Source of the DNA: Candidatus Gastranaerophilales bacterium | GTDB lineage: Bacteria; Cyanobacteriota; Vampirovibrionia; Gastranaerophilales; Gastranaerophilaceae | NCBI GenBank assembly: GCA_900769355.1 | Contig: CAAGGG010000062.1 | Location: 1 to 18,316, forward strand | Reading direction: 5' to 3' | Length of the DNA stretch: 18,316 nt | Shown here: one piece after another, positions 7,166-14,137 of the stretch | Numbering within the stretch: position 1 is the stretch's first letter | Layout: every line of letters begins with the position of its first letter | The notes under the pieces: model-generated | What the model was told of the DNA's origin: nothing | Seen by the model: only the letters and a program-made list of their open reading frames with translations | Database searches by the model: none | Made by a program: the position numbers and the translations under genes

Positions 7166-7311
7166 GTCATTCTGAGGTTCTGCTGAACCGAAAGAATCTA
7201 GTTTATACTTAAAATCAAATGAAAATAGACTGAATTCTTTGCTTACATCGTAGGCGAGTAACGAGCCGTACGAAGTAGATGCCCTTGTGGTACGCTGCCG
7301 CTCAGAATGAC
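7166..7311. repeat. Palindrome-ended dispersed repeat element (about 146 bp) between convergent genes
   Basis: The ends are perfect inverted repeats: GTCATTCTGAG (7166-7176) and CTCAGAATGAC (7301-7311). Inside is an imperfect second inverted pair (AAAGAATCTAGT with AATAGACTGAATTCTTT) and, at 7254-7266, the 13-mer GCGAGTAACGAGC, which recurs at 12348-12360 (reverse complement) and 18283-18295. A further small palindrome (ACAACT/AGTTGT, 7310-7323) abuts it. It could fold into a long hairpin and may end transcription from both der and the exporter; no strong U-tract is present. No ORF is carried, so if mobile it would be non-autonomous. Confidence 0.75.
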
Positions 7312-7389
7312 AACTAAAGTTGTTGCTATTTTGTTCGCTTAATCTATTTCCAAAGAACAGTGCCAGCTGCATTCGGGAATGGACTGATT

Positions 7390-8922
7390 TTACGAATTCT
7401 GTTTTGATCTAATTAAAAGTACTAGTGGAATGATTACGAAGGCTGCGATACCGAAGTATCTGAAGGTTTCGACGTAACCCCATAGGCTTGCTTGTTGGAT
7501 TAACTGGTTATAAACCATACTTTCTGCCATGTGAGTTGCGTTTGACAAGTCAGTACTTGTCGCAAAGCTTGCAGCCATTGCAGTTGTTTTTTGAACAAAT
7601 GTGTCGCTTGCAAAATTTAAGTGCCCGACCATCATCATTTGGTGAACTTGTGAAAATCTTGAAATCATTGTTGTTGCAACTGATGTTCCGATTGCTGCCC
7701 CAATATTTTTTAACAAGTTTTGAACCCCTGCTGCGTTTGTCTGTTCGTCGTTTGTTAATGTGCTACAAGACAAATTCATCATCGGAACCATTGCCATAAT
7801 CATACCTAAACCGAATACGAAGTTTGGCAAGGCAATGTCAATAAGTGCTATGTTTGTATTGATTTGACCGAACAGCAAACCGCCAATCCCAAGTATTATC
7901 AAACCCGCAATAATCAGTGGTTTTGTTCCGAGCTTCGGAGTTAAAACTCCACAAAGCACTGTTGCCAAAAGACAACCGCCTCCACGTGGAACCATTGAAA
8001 GTCCGCTTAAGAATGATGTGTAACCCATTAGCCTTTGCAACATTGACGGCAAAATAGCTGCTGATGCCATCATAACTCCCATTAACACCATTAGAACAAT
8101 GGTGCCGAAGAAAAAGTTGCCGTCTTTCATAATCGACAAATCAATAAGCGGTTTTTTCTTTTTAATTTGGATTGTGAAGAACGCAATCATTGCCATCATA
8201 GATATAGCAAAGGTTTTGCAAATCCATGCTGCTGAAAACCAGTCTGCGTCGTTACCTTTATCTAATACAACTTGAAGTGTTAAAAGCCAAATGCATAAGA
8301 AGAAAAATCCAGAATAGTCCATTGTAACATTTTTCTGTTTCTTTACGTAATCAGGGTCAAATATAAAGCTTTTGGTGAGGTGGAAAGCCGCAATTCCAAA
8401 AGGAACATTGACGAAATAAATAAACGGCCAAGACCAAGTTTCAGTCAACCAACCGCCGAGTGCAGGTCCCATAATTGGTGCCATTACAACCCCGAGCCCA
8501 AAAACCGCCATCGCGGCAGCACGTTTTTCTTTTGGGAAGATTTCAAAAATTATCGCCTGAGATATCGGCATAATTCCGCCGCCACCGATACCTTGTAAAA
8601 TACGAGCGAAAAGTATCATTGGCATTGAAGTTGACAAACCGCATAAAATTGAAGCTATAGTAAATATTGTTATACTTAATAGAAAATATGCTTTTCTACC
8701 CATAAGTTTTGAGAAGAAATCAACCGCTGGAATAATTACGCCACTGGCAACAAGATAACTTGTGATAATCCAAGTTGATTCGTTGTGACTGATTGAAAAA
8801 CTTCCTGCCATATATGGCAAAGCTACGTTTGAAATTGTTTCATCAAGTGCATACATAAAGACGGATATCATAACGGGAATCATGACTATCCAAGGGTTTA
8901 TGTTGGCATGGGTTTTATGCAT
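7390..8922 (-). CDS. MFS multidrug exporter, DHA2 (EmrB/QacA) family, 14 TM
   Basis: A 510-residue inner-membrane proton-driven exporter, close to the usual EmrB length. Evidence: membrane-embedded LDETISNVALP (26-36), motif A-like DFFSKLMGRK (68-77), the antiporter-specific motif C around VVMAPIMGPALGG (145-157), and hydrophobic segments throughout, consistent with 14 helices. The C-terminus is a short basic tail (LLIRSKQNS). The frame opens 24 bases earlier at a TTG, but the ATG at 8922 is preferred because GGAGAG lies 8 bases upstream and the TTG has no such site. No EmrA-type adaptor, outer-membrane channel or regulator gene is adjacent. Its leader contains a long hairpin followed by five U (8945-9005) and a palindrome near the predicted transcription start, so expression may be regulated. 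Substrate unknown; antibiotic, bile or dye export is the family's typical role. Confidence 0.94.
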   Translation of the reverse strand: MHKTHANINPWIVMIPVMISVFMYALDETISNVALPYMAGSFSISHNESTWIITSYLVASGVIIPAVDFFSKLMGRKAYFLLSITIFTIASILCGLSTSMPMILFARILQGIGGGGIMPISQAIIFEIFPKEKRAAAMAVFGLGVVMAPIMGPALGGWLTETWSWPFIYFVNVPFGIAAFHLTKSFIFDPDYVKKQKNVTMDYSGFFFLCIWLLTLQVVLDKGNDADWFSAAWICKTFAISMMAMIAFFTIQIKKKKPLIDLSIMKDGNFFFGTIVLMVLMGVMMASAAILPSMLQRLMGYTSFLSGLSMVPRGGGCLLATVLCGVLTPKLGTKPLIIAGLIILGIGGLLFGQINTNIALIDIALPNFVFGLGMIMAMVPMMNLSCSTLTNDEQTNAAGVQNLLKNIGAAIGTSVATTMISRFSQVHQMMMVGHLNFASDTFVQKTTAMAASFATSTDLSNATHMAESMVYNQLIQQASLWGYVETFRYFGIAAFVIIPLVLLIRSKQNS

Positions 8923-8944
8923 ATTTTTATCTCTCCATTTATTC

Positions 8945-9005
8945 AAAAAGGCATGACTTTAACTTGTTTCAATAGTTTTCAGGGTGAAAATCAAGCATGC
9001 CCCTT
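8945..9005 (-). promoter_or_regulatory. Leader hairpin with U5 tract ahead of the exporter RBS; candidate attenuator
   Basis: Read on the minus strand, AAGGGGCATG (from plus 8996-9005) pairs with CATGCCTTTT (from plus 8946-8955), allowing two G-U pairs. This continues through CTTG/CAAG (plus 8992-8995 with 8963-8966), and an inner hairpin TTTTCA-CCC-TGAAAA (plus 8976-8990) caps it. The outer 3' arm runs into five T, then about 6 bases later the exporter's Shine-Dalgarno. This is terminator-like architecture inside a 5' leader. No known riboswitch class is recognised. Confidence 0.45.
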
Positions 9006-9017
9006 GGCTTTTGTGCG

Positions 9018-9028
9018 TTATCGGATAA
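9018..9028. promoter_or_regulatory. Palindrome TTATCgGATAA, possible operator
   Basis: A perfect 5+1+5 palindrome lies about 10-20 bases downstream of the predicted exporter transcription start. The half-site GATAAAT recurs at 9113-9119 and 9123-9129 in the same divergent intergenic region. A repressor site is possible; chance in AT-rich DNA is also possible. Confidence 0.25.
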
Positions 9029-9043
9029 ATCCTTTTCTTTAAT

Positions 9044-9072
9044 ATTAAATAATGAAAAAAAAGTTAATGCAA
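9044..9072 (-). promoter_or_regulatory. Candidate promoter of the exporter gene
   Basis: On the minus strand TTGCAT (plus 9067-9072) is 17 bases from TTTAAT (plus 9044-9049). Transcription would start near 9037 and give a leader of about 115 bases that includes the hairpin at 8945-9005. Confidence 0.3.
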
Positions 9073-9162
9073 GAATTCAAATTATGAAGAAATCTTAATG
9101 CGAGTTTTCCCCGATAAATAAAGATAAATCCAAAAATCAATCTCATTAATACCTTTAATCTA

Positions 9163-9192
9163 TTGCAATGTCATGGTTTAGTGGTGTATTAT
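9163..9192 (+). promoter_or_regulatory. Candidate nrdDG promoter
   Basis: TTGCAA (9163-9168) and TATTAT (9187-9192) are spaced by 18 bases. Transcription would start near 9200 and give a leader of about 125 bases with a hairpin and a good ribosome binding site. No convincing NrdR-box pair was seen. Confidence 0.35.
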
Positions 9193-9240
9193 ATAAGTAC
9201 GAATAGATAAACGAGATTTGGTAGAAGAAGAAATAATTTA

Positions 9241-9279
9241 AATCCTGAAAACTCTCTTGTAACAAAACTTTTCAGGATT
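9241..9279 (+). promoter_or_regulatory. Perfect 11-bp hairpin in the nrdD leader
   Basis: AATCCTGAAAA (9241-9251) and TTTTCAGGATT (9269-9279) pair perfectly around a 17-base loop. GGGGTT, not a U-tract, follows, so it is not an intrinsic terminator. It sits 46 bases before the nrdD ATG, in the predicted transcribed leader, and may affect stability or regulation. Confidence 0.45.
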
Positions 9280-9324
9280 GGGGTTAGCCTAAATAATCTT
9301 TCGCAGTAAAGGAGATTTGAGAAT

Positions 9325-11580
9325 ATGCAGAACAATATTTTGGATAATAGCAAGGTAGTAAATCTTACACCGTTGACTTCTAAAAAAACTGTTACGGGTG
9401 CAACAATTCCTTGCGAGTTAAGAAATATTAAAGAAAACGGCTTGAAACCGCTTTTACATAAAGTTGTAGTGATTAAAAAAGACGGAACCAGGGAAGAATA
9501 TAATTTCAACAAGATTGTTAATGCTGTAAAAAAATCTGCCGGAAGAGTTATGATTAATCTTTCAGACGATGACTTTAACAGCCTTTCTATGTATGTTGAA
9601 AGCGAACTTGCAAATCTTGATACAAAAGAAGTTAATATTGCTCAAATGCACGATATCGTTGAAAGCGCATTGGAAGATGTTAGCCCTAAAATTGCAAGAA
9701 GTTATCGTAACTATCGTAATTATAAAAAGGACTTTGTACACATGCTTGATAAAGTTTATCAGGAAAGCCAAAAAATTATGTACATCGGCGACAAAGAAAA
9801 TTCAAACGCCGATTCAGCTCTTGTGTCTACAAAACGTTCTTTGATTTTTAATGAACTTAATAAAGAATTATATAAAAAGTTTTTCTTGAATGTTGAAGAA
9901 CTTCAAGCTATTAATGACGGTTATATTTATATCCACGATATGTCTGCAAGACGTGACACTATGAACTGTTGTTTGTTTGATGTTGCATCTGTTTTAAAAG
10001 ACGGATTTGAAATGGGTAACTTGTGGTACAACGAGCCAAAATCATTGAATGTTGCATTCGACGTAATCGGTGATATTACAATGGCTGCTGCAAGTCAACA
10101 GTATGGCGGTTTTACGTTGCCGGAAGTTGATAAAATTCTTGCACCTTATGCTCAAAAAACTTATGATGCAAGCTATGAAAAATATATTGAAATGGGGATT
10201 TCTCCTGAACAAGCAGATATTCAGGCTACAAAAGATGTAGAAAAAGATTTCCACGACGGTTTCCAAGGTTGGGAATATAAATTCAACACTGTTGCTTCAA
10301 GCAGAGGCGACTACCCATTCATCACAGTTAGTGCAGGTTTAGGTCAGTCTAAATTTGAAAAGATGGCAACAATCGTAATGCTTAACGTAAGACGTGACGG
10401 TCAAGGTAAAAAATCTTGCAAAAAACCGGTTTTATTCCCTAAAATCGTGTTCTTGTTTGATAAAAATCTTCACGGTGAAGGAAAACCTTTGGAAGACGTT
10501 TATAATGCAGGTATTGAATGTTCTAAAAAAGCTATGTATCCCGACTGGTTGTCATTAACCGGCGAAGGTTATGTTGCTTCTATGTACAAACAATACGGAA
10601 AAGTTGTTTCTCCAATGGGTTGCAGAGCGTTCTTGTCACCTTGGTACGAAAGAGGCGGTATGCACAAAGCAGATGAAAATGATAAACCAATTTTTGTCGG
10701 CAGATTTAACATCGGTGCAATCAGCCTTCACTTGCCTTTGATTTATGCTAAGGCTCAAAAAGAAAGCAAAGATTTCTATGAAGTTCTTGATTATTATATG
10801 GAATTAATCAGAAAAATTCACATCAGAACTTACGATTACTTGGGTGAAATGAAAGCTTCGACAAACCCTCTTGCTTATTGTGAAGGTGGTTTCTTGGGTG
10901 GTCATTTAGGTATTCACGACAAGATTAAACCTGTTTTGAAATCAGCAACTGCTTCATTCGGTATTACTGCATTGAACGAGTTGCAAGAACTTTACAACGG
11001 AAAATCTTTGGCTGAAGATGGTGCATTTGCTCTTGAAGTAATGGAATATATCAACAAGAAAGTTGATGAATTCAAAGAACAAGACGGATATCTTTATGCA
11101 ATATACGGAACACCTGCAGAAAATCTTTGCGGTTTGCAGGTTAAACAGTTCAGAAAGAAATATGGTATTGTGAAAAATGTTTCTGACAGAGGATATGTTT
11201 CAAACAGCTTCCACTGCCACGTTTCAGAAAAGATTTCTCCTGTACAAAAACAAGATTTAGAAAAACGTTTCTGGGATTTGTTGAACGGTGGTAAAATTCA
11301 ATACGTAAAATACCCTGTTTCTTACAATACAAACGCTATTAAAACTCTTGTAAACCGTGCAATGGATATGGGATTTTATGAAGGTGTAAACCTAGCCCTT
11401 TCATATTGCGATGATTGCGGTCACCAAGAATTGAATATGGACGTTTGCCCTAAATGTGGTAGCAGAAACCTTACAAAAATCGATAGAATGAACGGTTACC
11501 TATCATATTCAAGAGTTAAAGGCGATACTCGCTTGAACCAAGCTAAGATGGAAGAAATTAAAGACAGAGTGAGCATGTAA
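9325..11580 (+). CDS. nrdD: Anaerobic (class III) ribonucleoside-triphosphate reductase, large subunit
   Basis: A 751-residue glycyl-radical enzyme that reduces ribonucleoside triphosphates to deoxyribonucleotides under anaerobic conditions. Residues 46-135 form an ATP-cone (VVVIKKDGTREEYNFNKIVNAV), the allosteric nucleotide-sensing domain. The catalytic barrel follows (MNCCLFDV 213-220, YGTPAENLCG 594-603). At the C-terminus four cysteines, C695, C698, C708 and C711, make the zinc site, then the glycyl-radical loop RMNGYLS with G724 as the expected radical residue. AAAGGAG lies about 10 bases upstream of the ATG, a strong ribosome site, unlike the leaderless genes nearby. The stop overlaps the nrdG start (TAATG), so the two are co-translated. 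The first 45 residues precede the cone and are poorly conserved in appearance. The radical would be installed by NrdG. It implies growth without oxygen. Confidence 0.97.
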   Translation: MQNNILDNSKVVNLTPLTSKKTVTGATIPCELRNIKENGLKPLLHKVVVIKKDGTREEYNFNKIVNAVKKSAGRVMINLSDDDFNSLSMYVESELANLDTKEVNIAQMHDIVESALEDVSPKIARSYRNYRNYKKDFVHMLDKVYQESQKIMYIGDKENSNADSALVSTKRSLIFNELNKELYKKFFLNVEELQAINDGYIYIHDMSARRDTMNCCLFDVASVLKDGFEMGNLWYNEPKSLNVAFDVIGDITMAAASQQYGGFTLPEVDKILAPYAQKTYDASYEKYIEMGISPEQADIQATKDVEKDFHDGFQGWEYKFNTVASSRGDYPFITVSAGLGQSKFEKMATIVMLNVRRDGQGKKSCKKPVLFPKIVFLFDKNLHGEGKPLEDVYNAGIECSKKAMYPDWLSLTGEGYVASMYKQYGKVVSPMGCRAFLSPWYERGGMHKADENDKPIFVGRFNIGAISLHLPLIYAKAQKESKDFYEVLDYYMELIRKIHIRTYDYLGEMKASTNPLAYCEGGFLGGHLGIHDKIKPVLKSATASFGITALNELQELYNGKSLAEDGAFALEVMEYINKKVDEFKEQDGYLYAIYGTPAENLCGLQVKQFRKKYGIVKNVSDRGYVSNSFHCHVSEKISPVQKQDLEKRFWDLLNGGKIQYVKYPVSYNTNAIKTLVNRAMDMGFYEGVNLALSYCDDCGHQELNMDVCPKCGSRNLTKIDRMNGYLSYSRVKGDTRLNQAKMEEIKDRVSM

Positions 11581-12071
11581 TGAGATACCATAATATTACA
11601 AAAGAAGATATGCTCAATGGTGAAGGTTTGAGATCCGTTTTGTGGGTGGCAGGCTGTACACACCATTGTAAAAATTGTCACAACCCTATTACTTGGGATA
11701 TTGATGGCGGAATTCCTTTTGATGACGCTGCAAAGCAAGAATTGTTTGAATCGCTTGATAAAGATTACATTTCGGGCGTAACTTTCAGCGGTGGTGATCC
11801 TTTGCACCCTAAAAATAGGGACGAAGTATTCAAACTTGCAAAAGAAATTAAGGAAAAATTTCCTAATAAGACAGTTTGGGTTTACTCAGGATTTTTGTGG
11901 GACGATTTCAAGAAAAATGCCGGTATGAAATATGTTGATGTATTTTGTGACGGAGAATTTGTTGAAGACTTAAAAGATGAGCGTATTCCTTGGGTTGGCA
12001 GCTCTAATCAACGCGTAATTGATGTTCAAAAATCCCTTGCAACAGGAGATGTTGTGGTGCTACGCACGTAG
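11580..12071 (+). CDS. nrdG: Anaerobic ribonucleotide reductase activating protein (radical SAM)
   Basis: A 163-residue radical-SAM activase that uses a [4Fe-4S] cluster and S-adenosylmethionine to generate the glycyl radical on NrdD. The cluster motif CX3CX2C is present as AGCTHHCKNC (C26, C30, C33), preceded by the NGEGLRSVLWVAG segment typical of NrdG; VTFSGGDPLHP (62-72) is the SAM-binding GGD(E)P-type motif. Length is normal. Its ATG shares one base with the nrdD stop, indicating translational coupling; no strong ribosome site of its own is seen. The last codons (VVLRT, stop TAG) are encoded by the beginning of a 60-bp tandem repeat (12061 onward), so the natural 3' end seems to have been replaced or extended by repeat DNA. 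The conserved core ends before this, so function should be intact. Confidence 0.96.
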   Translation: MRYHNITKEDMLNGEGLRSVLWVAGCTHHCKNCHNPITWDIDGGIPFDDAAKQELFESLDKDYISGVTFSGGDPLHPKNRDEVFKLAKEIKEKFPNKTVWVYSGFLWDDFKKNAGMKYVDVFCDGEFVEDLKDERIPWVGSSNQRVIDVQKSLATGDVVVLRT

Positions 12072-12200
12072 CCCTCTGTAACGATATTCGTTCATACATC
12101 AGGTTTTGGTAATAAGCTCTTACGCACGTAGCCCTCTGTGACAATATTGGTTCATACTTCATATTTTGGTGGGAAGTTCTTACGCACGTAGACCTTTGTA
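12056..12200. repeat. 60-bp tandem repeat, two full copies and a 20-bp partial
   Basis: Units begin at 12061, 12121 and 12181, each with TACGCACGTA, an exact 60-base period. Full units share GCCCTCTGT at positions 11-19, ATATT near 24-28, TTCATAC at 31-37 and TTTTGGT near 44-50. A further copy lies at 18222-18280. The first ten bases extended by flanking sequence make the small palindrome GCTACG-CA-CGTAGC. The first unit overlaps the end of nrdG and provides its stop codon. Confidence 0.9.
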
Positions 12201-12205
12201 ATAAA

Positions 12206-12240
12206 GCAGCTAAGCAGCTAGGAAGTGAGGCAGCTAAGAT
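12206..12240. repeat. 8-bp-period repeat array (GCAGCTAA type)
   Basis: Four units in 8-base register: GCAGCTAA, GCAGCTAG, GAAGTGAG, GCAGCTAA. It directly follows the partial third 60-bp unit. The same unit type makes up the array at 18091-18130. Confidence 0.8.
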
Positions 12241-12281
12241 TAAAAGTTGCTATTTATGAAAACAACTTTCCCGTAACTGTC

Positions 12282-12303
12282 ACTCCGGACTGCGATCCGG
12301 AGT
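12282..12303. terminator. nrdG: GC-rich hairpin downstream of nrdG
   Basis: ACTCCGGA (12282-12289) and TCCGGAGT (12296-12303) form an 8-bp stem with a 6-base loop. It is the strongest hairpin between nrdG and the TPR gene and may end nrdDG transcripts, but only a broken T-run (CTGTTAT) follows. The shape GTCAxTCCGGA...TCCGGAxTCT is that of common dispersed palindromic repeats. A weaker stem (AAAGTTG/CAACTTT, 12243-12269) lies just before it. Confidence 0.45.
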
Positions 12304-12314
12304 CTGTTATATTT

Positions 12315-12448
12315 CGCAAGAGATTCTGAATAGCAAGAAAAATTAATGCTCGTTACTCGCATTATTTTTCTATGCTTTCAGAATGACGACTTCGTAATTA
12401 TTTTGTAACGAACTTATCGTCTTATCGCCTTAGCGACTTTCCGACTTT
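12315..12448. repeat. Composite dispersed repeat element with 8-bp array
   Basis: Modules in order: a 34-base segment at 12327-12360 ending in GCTCGTTACTCGC; GCTTTCAGAATGACG at 12374-12388; GTAACGAACTTA near 12405-12416; then five units in 8-base register from 12406 (TAACGAAC, TTATCGTC, TTATCGCC, TTAGCGAC, TTTCCGAC). The same modules appear in reverse complement order at 18141-18316, where the 34-base segment matches exactly. The element separates the convergent nrdG and TPR genes. No ORF is carried. Confidence 0.85.
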
Positions 12449-12458
12449 TTTAAATAAC

Positions 12459-13997
12459 CTACCCCAACAATTCTAAGCTTTTCAATTTGTCACTGATTTC
12501 ATTCATAAGATTAACATCATCTGTCTGACGCGCAAAATTTTGAGCTTTTGTCAACAAGCCTTTCGCCTTTGTGACATTGCTGTGTTCAACCATAATATCA
12601 GCGGCTTTTGCGTAATTTTGTGCTGTTTTCAAAGGTGATTCTGCTTCTGTGTAGTGCTTAACGGCTTTGGAATATGATTTTAAAGCACCTTGCGGATTAC
12701 CGAATTTTTCGTAAGCGTCGCCTAGGCTAGATGAAACAAACCCCTTCAACTTTGAATTATCTGTCTGATTTGCCAAATCATCAGCGATTGAAAAATAATT
12801 CATTGCCTCTTCATCATACATATCTGTGAAAATATTCCCCATTTTTGTAAGCGAAGTTGATTGTGCTGTGAAGTTTTCAGTTTCTCCGGCAAAAGAAATC
12901 GAATTAAAATAATGATCTAACGCCGGCTCAATCTGGTTTACGTCATCATAAATCTGTGCCATTGAGTAGTGAGCTTTGGTTTTAACGTTGTTGTCCGTTG
13001 TGTTTTCAAGCGAGCTGTTATAACTTTTTAGGGCTTGCGGATAGTAATCATGATCATCATAGATTTTTCCGACTTCATAAAAAACTTTTGCTTTTGTTTC
13101 TGTGTCCCCTACTTCGTCTGCTCTTTGCAATGCTTTTTGGAAGGTTGCAATTGCTTTTTCAGGCTCGTTTGCATAAGCCAATTTTTTAGACTGAATGAAC
13201 AAAGATTTCAATTCTTTGTCTTGCGGAATTAAAGAAACAACTTTTGAATTAGTTTCAATTTCTTTGTCTACCGGTTCAGAAACGGTTTGAGCAACAGAAT
13301 TTTTCTCCTCTGTTTTAGTTTCTTCTTGGGTACTTCCTTGCGGGAATTTAACCAAAAACTGAGGATTAATTTCTTCTTCATTGTATTTGAAATCAACTTG
13401 TTGCAAAAATAATGCATCAACCCAGTTTTCAACAACTTTTGAATCTTTGTTAAGTGTTTGAGAAATGTAGTTATCAAGGATTGATGACGCATTTTTCAAA
13501 TTTGATTTAACAAGTTTTGTGTTCGGATTGTCTTTTTTTACCTGAGTTTCAATCAAAGAAAGATAGCCGTTTACCTCTTCTTTCAAGTCATCAGGGGTTC
13601 CGATTGCGGCTGCTGTATTTCTAAAATCTTTTAAAATTTGTGCAATATTAATAACCGTACTTCTGCCTGAAAGCGTTTTGGTTGGCATAACCTCGGCTGT
13701 TTGTTCGGCTTGTTGTGCAACTTGCGGTTGAACAGTTTTTGGGCTTCTTGCTTGTGCTTGAATTTGAGAACGCATTTGACGCCAGTCAACTTGTTCTCCG
13801 TTGTTTTGTTGTTGATATGCAGGCGTGTAGGTAGGTGTTTTTCGCTCAACATATTGAAGCCCCTTGCTTTTAGCGTTCTGATTTCCTTGCTCTTCACGCT
13901 GTGCAGAAGCTGTGTTTTGCTCGTCGTCCTGTTGTCTTTTGACAAGACTGCGTGCATCTTTATTTAAATATGGTCGTTGAAATATACCGTTTAACAC
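12459..13997 (-). CDS. Soluble tetratricopeptide-repeat protein (512 aa)
   Basis: Residues 1-110 are Gln/Asn/Arg-rich and probably disordered, with no signal peptide or membrane helix. Residues about 112-205 form a helical region of unknown type (INIAQILKDF...LDNYISQTLN). An acidic linker (220-250) leads to about six TPR-like helical pairs (261-510), for example AYANEPEKAIATFQKALQRA, YYPQALKSYNSSLE, IEPALDHYFNSI and NPQGALKSYSKAVKHY. A scaffold for protein-protein interaction in the cytoplasm is likely; the specific role is not recognised. The start is GTG with GAGGG about 8 bases upstream; no alternative ATG is close. It lies 140 bases downstream of the U32 gene on the same strand, and a small GAAA-tetraloop hairpin is in the gap, so co-transcription is possible but not shown. 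The composite repeat lies 11 bases after its stop. Confidence 0.88.
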   Translation of the reverse strand: MLNGIFQRPYLNKDARSLVKRQQDDEQNTASAQREEQGNQNAKSKGLQYVERKTPTYTPAYQQQNNGEQVDWRQMRSQIQAQARSPKTVQPQVAQQAEQTAEVMPTKTLSGRSTVINIAQILKDFRNTAAAIGTPDDLKEEVNGYLSLIETQVKKDNPNTKLVKSNLKNASSILDNYISQTLNKDSKVVENWVDALFLQQVDFKYNEEEINPQFLVKFPQGSTQEETKTEEKNSVAQTVSEPVDKEIETNSKVVSLIPQDKELKSLFIQSKKLAYANEPEKAIATFQKALQRADEVGDTETKAKVFYEVGKIYDDHDYYPQALKSYNSSLENTTDNNVKTKAHYSMAQIYDDVNQIEPALDHYFNSISFAGETENFTAQSTSLTKMGNIFTDMYDEEAMNYFSIADDLANQTDNSKLKGFVSSSLGDAYEKFGNPQGALKSYSKAVKHYTEAESPLKTAQNYAKAADIMVEHSNVTKAKGLLTKAQNFARQTDDVNLMNEISDKLKSLELLG

Positions 13998-14047
13998 AAA
14001 TCTACCCTCTGGTAAGTCTAATATATACTAAAACTCACCAATTTACG

Positions 14048-14063
14048 TCATACTTTCGTATGA
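14048..14063 (-). other. Small 6-bp hairpin with GAAA tetraloop
   Basis: On the minus strand TCATAC-GAAA-GTATGA is a perfect 6-bp stem closed by a GNRA-type tetraloop. It lies 51 bases upstream of the TPR gene's GTG, between it and the U32 gene. It may be a leader structure or a processing/stability hairpin; no U-tract follows. Confidence 0.3.
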
Positions 14064-14137
14064 ATTTGTAATTGCGTTGTCACAATCCAATTCTTTCTAC
14101 GGTTTATGTTTAAGGTTATTTTGTTGAAAGTCAAAAT

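Noticed and set aside
7091..7372. 93-aa minus-strand ORF over the der/exporter gap
   Set aside because: It lies in the palindromic repeat and the der 3' end, has no ribosome site and no recognisable protein features.
8923..8946. TTG start eight codons upstream for the exporter
   Set aside because: GGAGAG lies inside this stretch at the right distance for the ATG at 8922, and the TTG has no Shine-Dalgarno.
9181..9200. NrdR box near the nrdD promoter
   Set aside because: The sequence around GTGTATTATATAAGTAC lacks the palindromic ACAC...GTGT pattern expected of NrdR sites.
12056..12240. CRISPR array
   Set aside because: Units are contiguous 60-bp tandem copies without unique spacers of similar length, and no cas genes are present.
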